Of a DNA stretch of 17,243 nucleotides, positions 8,244-15,194 are shown piece by piece. Below the pieces are notes generated by a model. The model saw nothing but the letters and a program-made list of their open reading frames with translations, searched no databases and had not been told where the DNA came from. Origin of the DNA: Bacteroidota bacterium (lineage in GTDB: Bacteria; Bacteroidota; Bacteroidia; Bacteroidales; PUMT01); contig PXAP01000126.1 in NCBI GenBank assembly GCA_003567115.1, forward strand, positions 1-17,243, written 5' to 3'. Position 1 is the stretch's first letter. Each line of letters begins with the position of its first letter. A program made the position numbers and the translations under genes.

Positions 8244-8251
8244 TAAATTTG
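8244..8251 (+). promoter_or_regulatory. Possible Bacteroidota -7 box upstream of uxaE
   Basis: The exact consensus match TAAATTTG lies 111 bases upstream of the uxaE ATG. Transcription would begin near 8258, at the left edge of the palindrome at 8258-8271. A repressor bound there would block initiation. No clear -33 TTG is seen at the usual distance, so confidence is limited. Confidence 0.45.
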
Positions 8252-8257
8252 TATTTT

Positions 8258-8271
8258 CGTGTACGCACACG
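8258..8271. promoter_or_regulatory. Candidate LacI-family operator
   Basis: The 14-mer CGTGTACGCACACG is an inverted repeat with one mismatched pair (A8263/C8266) and a central CG. This is the usual geometry of LacI-family operators. Two further symmetric pairs (8255/8274 and 8256/8273) extend it. It lies in the divergent gap between the LacI-type regulator and uxaE, directly after a -7-like box. I found no second good copy in the other intergenic regions of the window. Confidence 0.55.
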
Positions 8272-8362
8272 GAATATTTTATCCGTTAACCCTGCAAAGA
8301 AATTTTATTATCTGACATAACTTTAAAACCTGATCTGATTAATTTAATTTACTCTTAAACCT

Positions 8363-9622
8363 ATGCAATTAAAAAAATACTCTTTTGGAATTGGCGACCG
8401 CTTTGCCCGTCAGGGAGAAGCCCAGCTGAAAGCATTTGTAGAGGCAGAGAAGAAGGGACTGGATATAACTCCCGTATGGAACAAATCCGGCCGCGAACAT
8501 TCAACCGTTAACTCTGAGCCTCATGAAACAAGGATTGCTGCAGATAATGCAGTTAAGAACCTCAACTGGAGTAAACCCTGGTTTGTCGATGCCGATCATG
8601 TAAATATGTCGAACGTCGCTGGTTTTATCCACAGCTCCGACTTTTTCACTATCGATGTGGCTGATTATATCGATAAAAAAGCCTCCAAAAAGGAGCTTGA
8701 TGAATTTGTGGACAGAAATTCAGTTTTTGCAGGCGAGTTCAGTATCACCGGAATTGACAAACCATTTAATCTGACCAGGGATATGCTTGTCTCTGCCGGT
8801 GAGAAATTCCTGTTTGCAATAAAAGAGGCCGCCAGAATTTACAGATATATTGAAAAGAAAAAAGGAACGTTGAATTTTATTACCGAGATATCAATGGATG
8901 AAGTTACCAGATCACAGTCTCCCCTCGAACTTTTCCTCATTCTCAGCGCCATTGCCGCCGAAAATATTCCGGCACAAACCATAGCTCCGAAATTTAGCGG
9001 CAGGTTCAATAAGGGAGTTGACTATCAGGGTGATATTAAGCAGTTTGCCATTGAGTTCGAACAGGACCTGCTTGTAATTGATATGGCAGTAAAGGAGTTC
9101 GGATTGCCGGAAAATCTTAAATTGAGTGTCCACAGCGGCAGCGATAAGTTCAGCATCTATCCGGTTATAGGTGATCTGATCAGAAAATATGACAAAGGGA
9201 TACATATTAAAACCGCCGGAACCACATGGCTGGAAGAGATGACAGGACTGGCAATGGCAGGAGGCGATGCTCTTGCTCTGGCCGTTAAAATTTACAGCCA
9301 GGCGCTTGCACGTTTTGATGAATTATGCTCTCCTTATGCCGCTGTTATTGATATTGACAAAAACAGGCTGCCTTCAGATGCAGAAGTATCAGAATGGGAT
9401 GGCAGGCGGTTTGCGGATGCTCTCAGGCATAATCCCGGCAATCCTCATTATAATCCTCATATGAGACAACTGGTACACGTTGCATATAAAATTGCCGCTG
9501 AGCAGGGAGAGGCTTACACCGGCATGCTTGAGAAGCACAGGGAGATTATAGGAAGTCAGGTTACAGAAAATATCTACGACAGGCATTTCAAGAATATCTT
9601 TAATCTCAATAATCAGGGTTAA
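8363..9622 (+). CDS. uxaE: Tagaturonate epimerase
   Basis: UxaE epimerises D-tagaturonate to D-fructuronate, letting galacturonate enter the glucuronate branch without the UxaB/UxaA pair. The family was first described in Thermotoga. The 419-residue protein has the recognisable start YSFGIGDRFARQGEAQLKA (6-24). HSTVNSEPHETR (46-57), WFVDADHVNMSNVAGFIHSSDFFTIDVADYI (73-103), FITEISMDEV (172-181), LSVHSGSDKFSIYP (254-267) and HIKTAGTTWLEEM (281-293) follow. Many conserved His, Asp and Glu residues in these blocks fit a metal-dependent TIM-barrel-like epimerase. It is the first plus-strand gene, divergent from the regulator, and is followed by uxaC after 243 bp. The gene symbol rests on recognised family blocks and on the presence of uxaC and the SDR reductase. 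Confidence 0.88.
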   Translation: MQLKKYSFGIGDRFARQGEAQLKAFVEAEKKGLDITPVWNKSGREHSTVNSEPHETRIAADNAVKNLNWSKPWFVDADHVNMSNVAGFIHSSDFFTIDVADYIDKKASKKELDEFVDRNSVFAGEFSITGIDKPFNLTRDMLVSAGEKFLFAIKEAARIYRYIEKKKGTLNFITEISMDEVTRSQSPLELFLILSAIAAENIPAQTIAPKFSGRFNKGVDYQGDIKQFAIEFEQDLLVIDMAVKEFGLPENLKLSVHSGSDKFSIYPVIGDLIRKYDKGIHIKTAGTTWLEEMTGLAMAGGDALALAVKIYSQALARFDELCSPYAAVIDIDKNRLPSDAEVSEWDGRRFADALRHNPGNPHYNPHMRQLVHVAYKIAAEQGEAYTGMLEKHREIIGSQVTENIYDRHFKNIFNLNNQG

Positions 9623-9724
9623 ACTGACGCAACACAATAAAAGCAGGGGCACCACCTGCACTGACATCAATATGAATCACAGCCGGTTTTTAAACTGAAG
9701 CATCACAATAAAAGCAGGGGCACC
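9619..9724. repeat. Direct repeat pair in the uxaE-uxaC gap
   Basis: Two 35-bp copies, 9619-9653 and 9690-9724, are identical except for two bases and are spaced 71 bp apart. The shared core includes CACAATAAAAGCAGGGGCAC. The first copy begins within the uxaE stop region, since TAA is 9620-9622. The 3' flank of each copy can fold: GCAGG with CCTGC after copy one (9643-9659), and CCGGC (9723-9727) with GCCGG (9737-9741) at copy two. The second copy leads directly into the structured segment ending at 9820. Confidence 0.7.
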
Positions 9725-9820
9725 GGCTGAAATTATGCCGGCAAGAGTAAAAAAACCACACAGGCCTTTCGGGCTGAGCCCCGCAAGGATGTGACCACGC
9801 CTTAAGGACGTGGATTTTTA
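9690..9820 (+). other. Structured non-coding segment resembling an IS200/IS605 right end or guide-RNA scaffold
   Basis: The segment contains successive short hairpins: CCGGC/GCCGG at 9723-9741, the GCCTTTCGGGC region at 9763-9773, and a terminal stem at 9795-9813. It encodes no convincing protein. The order of small GC-rich stems ending in a hairpin with a CCTTAAGG apex and a short T-run resembles the 3' non-coding end of IS200/IS605-type elements. There the same DNA forms the transposase-recognised hairpin and the omega-RNA scaffold. No tnpA or tnpB lies in the window, so this would be a solo remnant or a miniature element. The assignment rests on recalled general architecture, not an alignment. 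A plain intercistronic terminator region is the alternative. Confidence 0.3.
9795..9820 (+). terminator. Hairpin plus T-run between uxaE and uxaC
   Basis: CCACG at 9795-9799 pairs with CGTGG at 9809-9813 around a CCTTAAGG apex, and the stem is followed by ATTTTTA. It is one base short of a perfect 20-bp palindrome. It could terminate uxaE transcription, or it could be the terminal hairpin of a small mobile-element remnant. The T-run is short, so termination strength is uncertain. Confidence 0.45.
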
Positions 9821-9865
9821 ACGTTACATTAAATTATTGTAAATCAATAAAAAAAGCAAAATATT

Positions 9866-11272
9866 ATGAAGACATTTCTGGACGACACTTTTATGATTCA
9901 AAACCAGACCGCAGAAAAGCTATATCACGATTACGCCAAAGACATGCCTGTAATAGATTATCATTGCCACCTGCCGCCGGAAGAGATAGCGGGGGACAGG
10001 GTTTTTGAAAATATGACCAGGATATGGCTTGACGGCGATCACTACAAATGGCGTGCAATGAGGGCAAACGGAGTACCGGAAAGATATTGCACCGGTAATG
10101 CACCGGATAAGGATAAGTTCATGAAATGGGCCGAAACGGTGCCCTATACGCTGCGAAACCCGCTATATCACTGGACCCATATGGAGCTTCAAAGGCCCTT
10201 TGGGATTATAAAGCTTCTGGGCCCCGACACTGCCGATGAGATCTACCGGCAATGCAATGAAATGCTTAGGTCGCCTGAACTCAGTGCCAGAAATATCATG
10301 CGCTCCATGAGGGTGGAGCTGGTGTGTACAACCGACGACCCGGCCGACAGCCTTGAACATCATATTAAGCTGAAAAATGAAGGATTTGAAGTAAAGGTTC
10401 TGCCAACATTCAGACCCGACAAGGCCATGTCGGTTGATAATACGGAATCATTCAATGCCTATACCGACAAGCTGGCTGAAGCAGCCGGAATGGTAATCGC
10501 CCGGTTTGACGATCTGCTCACCGCACTTCAGAAAAGACATGATTTCTTTCATGAGCAGGGTTGCCGCCTGTCTGATCACGGGCTGGAAACCTTCTATGCT
10601 GAAGATTATACCGATCGTGAAATAAAGGATATATTTGACATGATAAGATCTGGCAAATCCCTGTCCGGCGATATGGTGCTTAAATTCAAATCGGCAATGC
10701 TTATACATTTCGCACTGATGGATTATGAGAAGGGATGGACACAGCAGTTCCACGTTGGTGCGCTCCGAAACAATTCAACCCGTAAATTCCGGGAGCTTGG
10801 CGCCGACAAGGGTTTTGACTCAATAGGCGATTTTGAGATGGCCAGACCTATGTCGCGGTTCTTTGACAAACTCGACATGGAAAACAAGCTTGCAAAAACC
10901 ATATTATATAACCTTAACCCCCGCGATAATGAGGTGATGGCAACCATGGCCGGAAATTTCAATGACGGATCCGTTCCGGGAAAAATGCAGTACGGAAGCG
11001 GATGGTGGTTCCTCGACCAGAAAGACGGTATGCAAAAACAACTGAATACCTTGTCGAATATGGGCCTGCTCAGCAGGTTCGCAGGAATGCTTACCGATTC
11101 CCGCAGCTTTTTGTCATATCCCCGGCATGACTACTTCAGGAGAATCCTGTGCAACATTGTCGGAGAGGATATTGAAAGGGGTGAGCTGCCCGGAGATATT
11201 GAACTGACAGGATCAATGGTCAGAAACATATGTTACTGCAATGCCAAAAACTTTTTTGGTTTTGACCGGTGA
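9866..11272 (+). CDS. uxaC: Uronate (glucuronate/galacturonate) isomerase
   Basis: UxaC isomerises D-glucuronate to D-fructuronate and D-galacturonate to D-tagaturonate, the first cytosolic step of hexuronate breakdown. The 468-residue length is standard. This amidohydrolase-fold protein opens with LDDTFMIQNQTAEKLYHDYAKDMPVIDYHCHL, whose His33-Cys34-His35 is the metal-binding HxH. IWLDGDHYKWRAMRANGVPE (residues 53-72), VCTTDDPADSLEHH, VLPTFRPDKA and the late segment SDSRSFLSYPRHDYFRRILCNIVG-type block (here TDSRSFLSYPRHDYFRRILC) are all characteristic. It follows uxaE by 243 bp and is closed by a terminator at 11291-11342. It supplies both substrates used by the neighbouring UxaE and SDR enzymes. 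Confidence 0.97.
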   Translation: MKTFLDDTFMIQNQTAEKLYHDYAKDMPVIDYHCHLPPEEIAGDRVFENMTRIWLDGDHYKWRAMRANGVPERYCTGNAPDKDKFMKWAETVPYTLRNPLYHWTHMELQRPFGIIKLLGPDTADEIYRQCNEMLRSPELSARNIMRSMRVELVCTTDDPADSLEHHIKLKNEGFEVKVLPTFRPDKAMSVDNTESFNAYTDKLAEAAGMVIARFDDLLTALQKRHDFFHEQGCRLSDHGLETFYAEDYTDREIKDIFDMIRSGKSLSGDMVLKFKSAMLIHFALMDYEKGWTQQFHVGALRNNSTRKFRELGADKGFDSIGDFEMARPMSRFFDKLDMENKLAKTILYNLNPRDNEVMATMAGNFNDGSVPGKMQYGSGWWFLDQKDGMQKQLNTLSNMGLLSRFAGMLTDSRSFLSYPRHDYFRRILCNIVGEDIERGELPGDIELTGSMVRNICYCNAKNFFGFDR

Positions 11273-11290
11273 TCCGGCATGATAAGACTG

Positions 11291-11342
11291 TCAACCCGGC
11301 CGGGCTTTTTAACTGATAATTTGAACGGCCGGTTGATTTTTT
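11291..11342 (+). terminator. Rho-independent terminator after uxaC
   Basis: TCAACCCGGCC (11291-11301) pairs with GGCCGGTTGA (11327-11336), leaving one bulged C. The stem has about 10 GC-rich pairs and a loop of about 25 bases, and is followed directly by six Ts (11337-11342). This is a clear intrinsic terminator 18 bases after the uxaC stop. It implies that eda and the transporter genes have their own promoter. Confidence 0.8.
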
Positions 11343-11415
11343 CGGCAAACTAATATTTTTTTTTTATTTTAGTCCGCGATTGTGTGAAACATTATCGCCT
11401 TATAACCTTAAAATA

Positions 11416-12093
11416 ATGGCAGCTTTCTCAAGAACAGATGTAATTCTCGAAATGAAGAATACAGGGATAGTCCCTCTGTTCTTCAATCCCGATCCCGGAA
11501 TCTGCTTCGAAGTAGCAAAAGCTTGTTATCAAGGTGGGCTCAGGATATTTGAACTGACCAACAGGGGTGATTTCGCGCACGAGATATTTGCCTGGCTCAA
11601 CAAAAAGCTTATCAGTGAATGCCCGGGCATGATCGTGGGGGCGGGATCAGTGATTGACGCACCAACGGCAGCCCTTTATATGCAGCTTGGAGCCAATTTC
11701 GTTGTCTCCCCTACCCTGCATAAAGAAATTGCTGAAATATGCAACCTCAGAAAAGTATTGTGGATACCGGGTTGCGGTTCGGCCACCGAAATTTCCGATG
11801 CTGAAAAACTCGGCGCGGAGATAGTTAAGATATTTCCCGCATCCCAGCTGGGAGGCCCGGGCTTTGTCAGAGCGGTCAGGGGGCCCCGGCCGTGGACAAG
11901 CCTGATGCCATCGGGTGGTGTGGAACCTGCGGCTGAGAACCTGAATGCATGGTTTGATGCAGGTGTACACTGTGTCGGCATGGGCTCAAAACTGATTACC
12001 AAAGATATTCTGAAGAACCGCGATTTCGGTCTGCTTGAGGAGAAAGTAAAGAAGGTGGTCGGGATAGTAAAGAATATTAAAACCAATAAATAA
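11416..12093 (+). CDS. eda: 2-keto-3-deoxy-6-phosphogluconate (KDPG) aldolase
   Basis: Eda splits KDPG into pyruvate and glyceraldehyde 3-phosphate, the last step shared by uronate catabolism and the Entner-Doudoroff pathway. The 225-residue class I aldolase has GIVPLFF (17-23) and GGLRIFELTNRGDFA (40-54, with catalytic Glu46 and Arg50). VGAGSVIDAPTAALYMQLGANFVVSPTL (74-101) and IPGCGSATEI (117-126) follow. The Schiff-base Lys138 lies in EIVKIFPAS, and the phosphate-binding MPSGGVEP is at 164-171. The frame also opens at a TTG at 11380, but the ATG at 11416 fits the family start. FELTNR replaces the more common EVTLRT, as in other Bacteroidota members, so use of the related KDPGal is possible. 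It is separated from dctP by only 9 bp and is likely co-transcribed with the transporter. Confidence 0.93.
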   Translation: MAAFSRTDVILEMKNTGIVPLFFNPDPGICFEVAKACYQGGLRIFELTNRGDFAHEIFAWLNKKLISECPGMIVGAGSVIDAPTAALYMQLGANFVVSPTLHKEIAEICNLRKVLWIPGCGSATEISDAEKLGAEIVKIFPASQLGGPGFVRAVRGPRPWTSLMPSGGVEPAAENLNAWFDAGVHCVGMGSKLITKDILKNRDFGLLEEKVKKVVGIVKNIKTNK

Positions 12094-12102
12094 TATAAAG
12101 CT

Positions 12103-13101
12103 ATGATTAAAAACCGTTCAATGAAAATGCTGTTAATATTTTTTACCTCTTTAGCAGTATTATCCTGCGGGGAAAGGGATCAGGTAACAGTGCTGAAGCT
12201 GGGTCACGGACTGGCTCCCAGTCACTCGGTACACCAGGGCATGGTTTACATGGCTGAACTTGCTGAAGAAAAGTCCGGGGGAAGAATGAGAATAGATGTT
12301 TATCCCAGTGAGCAACTTGGCTCGGAAAGAGAAAACCTTGAAATGCTCCAGATAGGAAGTCTTGCCATTACCAAGGTATCAGCTGCAGTAATGGAAAGCT
12401 TTGCACCCAGTTACCGTGTCCTTAATCTTCCCTATATTTTCACGAGCAAAGAACATTCTGAAAGGGTTCTCGACGGTGATATCGGTATGGAAATTCTTTC
12501 TGAAGGTGAGGAATTCTGGCTTCGGGGACTTGCCTTTTATGATTCGGGGAGCAGAAGCTTTTATACCAAGGACCGTCCCATCAATCATCCCGACGACCTG
12601 AGTGGTCTCAAGATAAGGGTTCAGCCAAGTCCCACTGCAGTCAATATGGTCAGGGCCATGGGCGGTTCACCGACTCCCATTTCGTGGGGAGAGCTCTATA
12701 CAGCTTTGCAGGGCGGGGTTGTTGACGGGGCAGAAAACAACCCTCCAAGCTTCTACCTGTCCAATCATTTTGAGGTTTGCCGTTACTATTCACTCAATGA
12801 GCATTCAATCGTACCTGATGTATTGCTTGTGAGTACCAAGATATGGGATACCCTTACCGAAGAGGAGCAAAAATGGCTGCAGGAAGCTGCAACCGAATCG
12901 GTCCAATACCAAAGAAAGCTTTGGGCGGAATCGGAAAAACATTCCCTTGAAATGGCAGAAGCAGCAGGTGTGGAAATAATATACCCTGATAAAGAGCCAT
13001 TCATTGAAAAAGTTCAATTTCTGTATGATGAATATAAACAGGATGAGCAACTTTACACATTAATAGAAAGAATTCAGGCAAAAGATGATAATACATTATA
13101 A
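12103..13101 (+). CDS. dctP: TRAP transporter substrate-binding lipoprotein (DctP family)
   Basis: This is the extracytoplasmic solute receptor of a tripartite ATP-independent periplasmic transporter, 332 residues long. A lipoprotein signal is visible: basic start MIKNRSMK, hydrophobic core LLIFFTSLAV and lipobox LSC with acylated Cys22. The mature part begins LKLGHGLAPSHSVHQGMVYMAE. The family's ligand region is GLKIRVQPSPTAVNMVRAMGGSPTPISWGELYTALQGGVVDGAENNPP (169-215). It includes Arg172, the position that normally salt-bridges the substrate carboxylate, and Glu211/Asn212. Most TRAP receptors are freely periplasmic; lipid anchoring here is a mild oddity. Linkage to eda, uxaC and uxaE suggests hexuronate as the ligand, but sequence alone does not fix specificity. 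It is followed by dctQ after 30 bp. Confidence 0.93.
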   Translation: MIKNRSMKMLLIFFTSLAVLSCGERDQVTVLKLGHGLAPSHSVHQGMVYMAELAEEKSGGRMRIDVYPSEQLGSERENLEMLQIGSLAITKVSAAVMESFAPSYRVLNLPYIFTSKEHSERVLDGDIGMEILSEGEEFWLRGLAFYDSGSRSFYTKDRPINHPDDLSGLKIRVQPSPTAVNMVRAMGGSPTPISWGELYTALQGGVVDGAENNPPSFYLSNHFEVCRYYSLNEHSIVPDVLLVSTKIWDTLTEEEQKWLQEAATESVQYQRKLWAESEKHSLEMAEAAGVEIIYPDKEPFIEKVQFLYDEYKQDEQLYTLIERIQAKDDNTL

Positions 13102-13131
13102 TTCTGAGAACAATCTTTAAATAATGCCTTC

Positions 13132-13635
13132 ATGACAATAAGAAAATATCTTGATCAGTTTTTATCTTCTTTTGTTACAATATTGATGGGTGTGCTGGTT
13201 ATAAATGTGCTTTGGCAGGTTATAAGCCGCTACCTGGTAGGCCATCCAAGCCCCTATACCGATGAGCTTGCAGGATTTCTGCTGATATGGGTGGGTCTGC
13301 TGGGAGCAACTTATATTACCGGAAGGAAAGAGCATCTTGCCATAGATATATTACACCATAAACTATCCACTGAAAAAAAAATTAAAGTAAACAGGATAAT
13401 TAATACCCTGATTGCCTTGTTTGCACTGGCAGTTCTTGTAATAGGAGGATCCAACCTGGTTTATATAACATTCCATCTGGGGCAGATCTCTTCAGCCCTG
13501 CAAATACCTGTCGGATATGTCTACATAGTACTGCCACTGAGTGGAATTTTCATTATATACTATGCCATTTATGATATGGTATATCCTCAAATAAATGACC
13601 CTGAAAATACGGAAAACAGTTCAAAGGTCAATTGA
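13132..13635 (+). CDS. dctQ: TRAP transporter small membrane subunit (DctQ family)
   Basis: This is the small integral-membrane subunit of the TRAP transporter, 167 residues with four predicted membrane segments. They are FLSSFVTILMGVLVINVLWQV (about 10-30), a second from ELAGFLLIWVGLLGATYI (about 44-62), IINTLIALFALAVLVIGG (about 89-106) and VYIVLPLSGIFIIYYAIY (about 128-146). The DctQ hallmark of an R(Y) followed by a charged loop, DELAGFLLIW, and the GRKEHLAIDIL after the second helix are present. It lies between dctP (30-bp gap) and dctM (25-bp gap), the standard order for TRAP operons. It pairs with DctM and docks the loaded receptor; there is no sign of a DctQM fusion. Confidence 0.92.
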   Translation: MTIRKYLDQFLSSFVTILMGVLVINVLWQVISRYLVGHPSPYTDELAGFLLIWVGLLGATYITGRKEHLAIDILHHKLSTEKKIKVNRIINTLIALFALAVLVIGGSNLVYITFHLGQISSALQIPVGYVYIVLPLSGIFIIYYAIYDMVYPQINDPENTENSSKVN

Positions 13636-13660
13636 CCGCAACCTGACAAAAACCTGAATA

Positions 13661-14956
13661 ATGGAATATCTTGAAGTATGGGTTCTTGTAATAAGCTTTG
13701 TCCTTCTTCTTATAATTGGCGTACCAATTGCATACAGTATCGGCATATCGGGAACCCTCACCCTGTTGGTAGGTATTATGCCTCTGCCGGCTTTTACCAC
13801 ATTTTCACAGCGCATGGCCACGGGACTCGACAGTTTCGCCCTTCTGGCCATTCCATTCTTTATTCTTGCCGGGCAGCTGATGAACCAGGGGGGTATAGCT
13901 ATGAGACTTATTGATTTTGCAAAGGCGATTGTCGGGAGGTTGCCCGGGGGACTGGCGTTTGTGAATGTTATTGCAAATATGCTTTTCGGATCCATTTCAG
14001 GTTCAGCTGCTGCTTCTGCTTCTGCAATAGGCAGTTTTATGACACCCAAAATGGTGGAGGAGGGTTATGACAAACCATTCGCTGCTGCTGTCAATATTAC
14101 ATCGGCGACTACCGGACTGGTGATTCCGCCCAGCAACATTCTCATTGTTTACAGCCTGGCCAGCGGTGGTGTTTCCATCGCGGCTCTTTTTATTGCAGGA
14201 TATATTCCGGGAATCCTGACCGGACTTCTGCTTATGGGAGTTGCTGCCGCTTATGCCTACAGAAAAAATTACCCTGTCGGAGAAAAAACAGGACTCAAAA
14301 CCACCATATTCAGATTTTTCAATGCAATTCCCAGCCTTCTTCTTCTGATCATTGTGATCGGAGGCATTCTTGCAGGAATATTTACGGCGACAGAAGCTTC
14401 TGCAATAGCAGTTTTGTACGCCCTTATACTCGCATTAATTTACGGAGAAGTCAAAATCAGGAACCTGCCGGCAATTCTTTTGAAAAGTGTCAGGGTTACC
14501 TCAATAGTTCTTTTACTTGTAGCCACTTCAATTGGTATGTCCTGGGCTATGTCGTTTGCCAACATCCCCCAGAATGTAAGCGAGGGATTGCTTTCACTAA
14601 GTACCAATGTAATAGTCATATTACTGCTTATAAATATGATTCTGCTATTTGTTGGTATATTCATGGATATGACTCCTGCCGTCCTGATCTTTACCCCCAT
14701 CTTCCTTCCTATTGTTGCCGATCTGGGTGTAGATCCGGTCCATTTTGGTATAATGATGGTAGTTAACCTGACCGTGGGTCTGTGTACCCCGCCGGTGGGC
14801 TCATTGTTGTTTATTGGTTGCAGCGTCGCCGATTTAAGCATTATGAAAGTTATCCGCCCGCTTATACCCTTTTTTATTGCAATGGTAGTTGCACTTATGC
14901 TTATTACCTTTATACCGGCATTAAGCCTTTGGCTGCCCGGCCTTTTGGGCTATTAA
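13661..14956 (+). CDS. dctM: TRAP transporter large permease subunit (DctM family)
   Basis: This is the large, ion-coupled permease subunit that moves substrate across the inner membrane, 431 residues and hydrophobic throughout, with about 12 membrane segments. Family blocks are PFFILAGQLMNQGGIAMRLIDFAKAIVGRLPGGLAFVNV near the first third, GSISGSAAASASAIGSFMTPKM, and ITSATTGLVIPPSNILIVYSLASGG. TATEASAIAVLYALIL, FVGIFMDMTPAVLIFTPIFLPI and LTVGLCTPPVGSLLFIGC complete the pattern. The two pseudo-symmetric re-entrant regions typical of DctM (around 108-125 and 365-390) are intact. It is the last gene of the eda-dctP-dctQ-dctM unit; a 238-bp gap follows. Substrate is inferred to be hexuronate from gene context only. 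Confidence 0.95.
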   Translation: MEYLEVWVLVISFVLLLIIGVPIAYSIGISGTLTLLVGIMPLPAFTTFSQRMATGLDSFALLAIPFFILAGQLMNQGGIAMRLIDFAKAIVGRLPGGLAFVNVIANMLFGSISGSAAASASAIGSFMTPKMVEEGYDKPFAAAVNITSATTGLVIPPSNILIVYSLASGGVSIAALFIAGYIPGILTGLLLMGVAAAYAYRKNYPVGEKTGLKTTIFRFFNAIPSLLLLIIVIGGILAGIFTATEASAIAVLYALILALIYGEVKIRNLPAILLKSVRVTSIVLLLVATSIGMSWAMSFANIPQNVSEGLLSLSTNVIVILLLINMILLFVGIFMDMTPAVLIFTPIFLPIVADLGVDPVHFGIMMVVNLTVGLCTPPVGSLLFIGCSVADLSIMKVIRPLIPFFIAMVVALMLITFIPALSLWLPGLLGY

Positions 14957-15194
14957 TGATATACCTTATGTTATACAGCTTTTACGCTCATAAAATTGCT
15001 GAGCAGAGAATAGCAGATTAAATCAAACCAATTCTCTGTATGGCTTTTACCAGTGCCGGGTCCTCAAATTGTTGGAGTAAATCAGATTGTGATTAACTGT
15101 GCTGAATATTAAATGACAGAATAGTTGCTTTTAATAATTCTCTTCTTTATTTTTATCCATTCTTCAGTTATCCAACCACCAAAACTCCAAAGTA
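14957..15194. other. Intergenic gap between dctM and the Gfo/Idh/MocA gene
   Basis: This 238-bp AT-rich gap holds no convincing open reading frame or RNA gene. I see no clean terminator and no exact TAnnTTTG box; TATTTTTA near 15150 is one mismatch away. The gap length and lack of overlap suggest the oxidoreductase is a separate transcription unit. Confidence 0.4.

Noticed and set aside
9619..9724. CRISPR array
   Set aside because: Only two copies of the repeat with one unrelated gap between them, no cas genes, and one copy overlaps a stop codon.
11380..11415. TTG start for eda
   Set aside because: Rare start codon with 12 residues not found in the family; ATG at 11416 gives a normal KDPG aldolase N-terminus.
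13621..14049. 142-codon minus-strand frame
   Set aside because: Antisense to the start of dctM, whose hydrophobic family blocks are well conserved there; low-complexity translation.
14930..14955. GCCC/GGGC stem at the end of dctM as a terminator
   Set aside because: The stem is short, lies inside the coding sequence and is not followed by a T-run.
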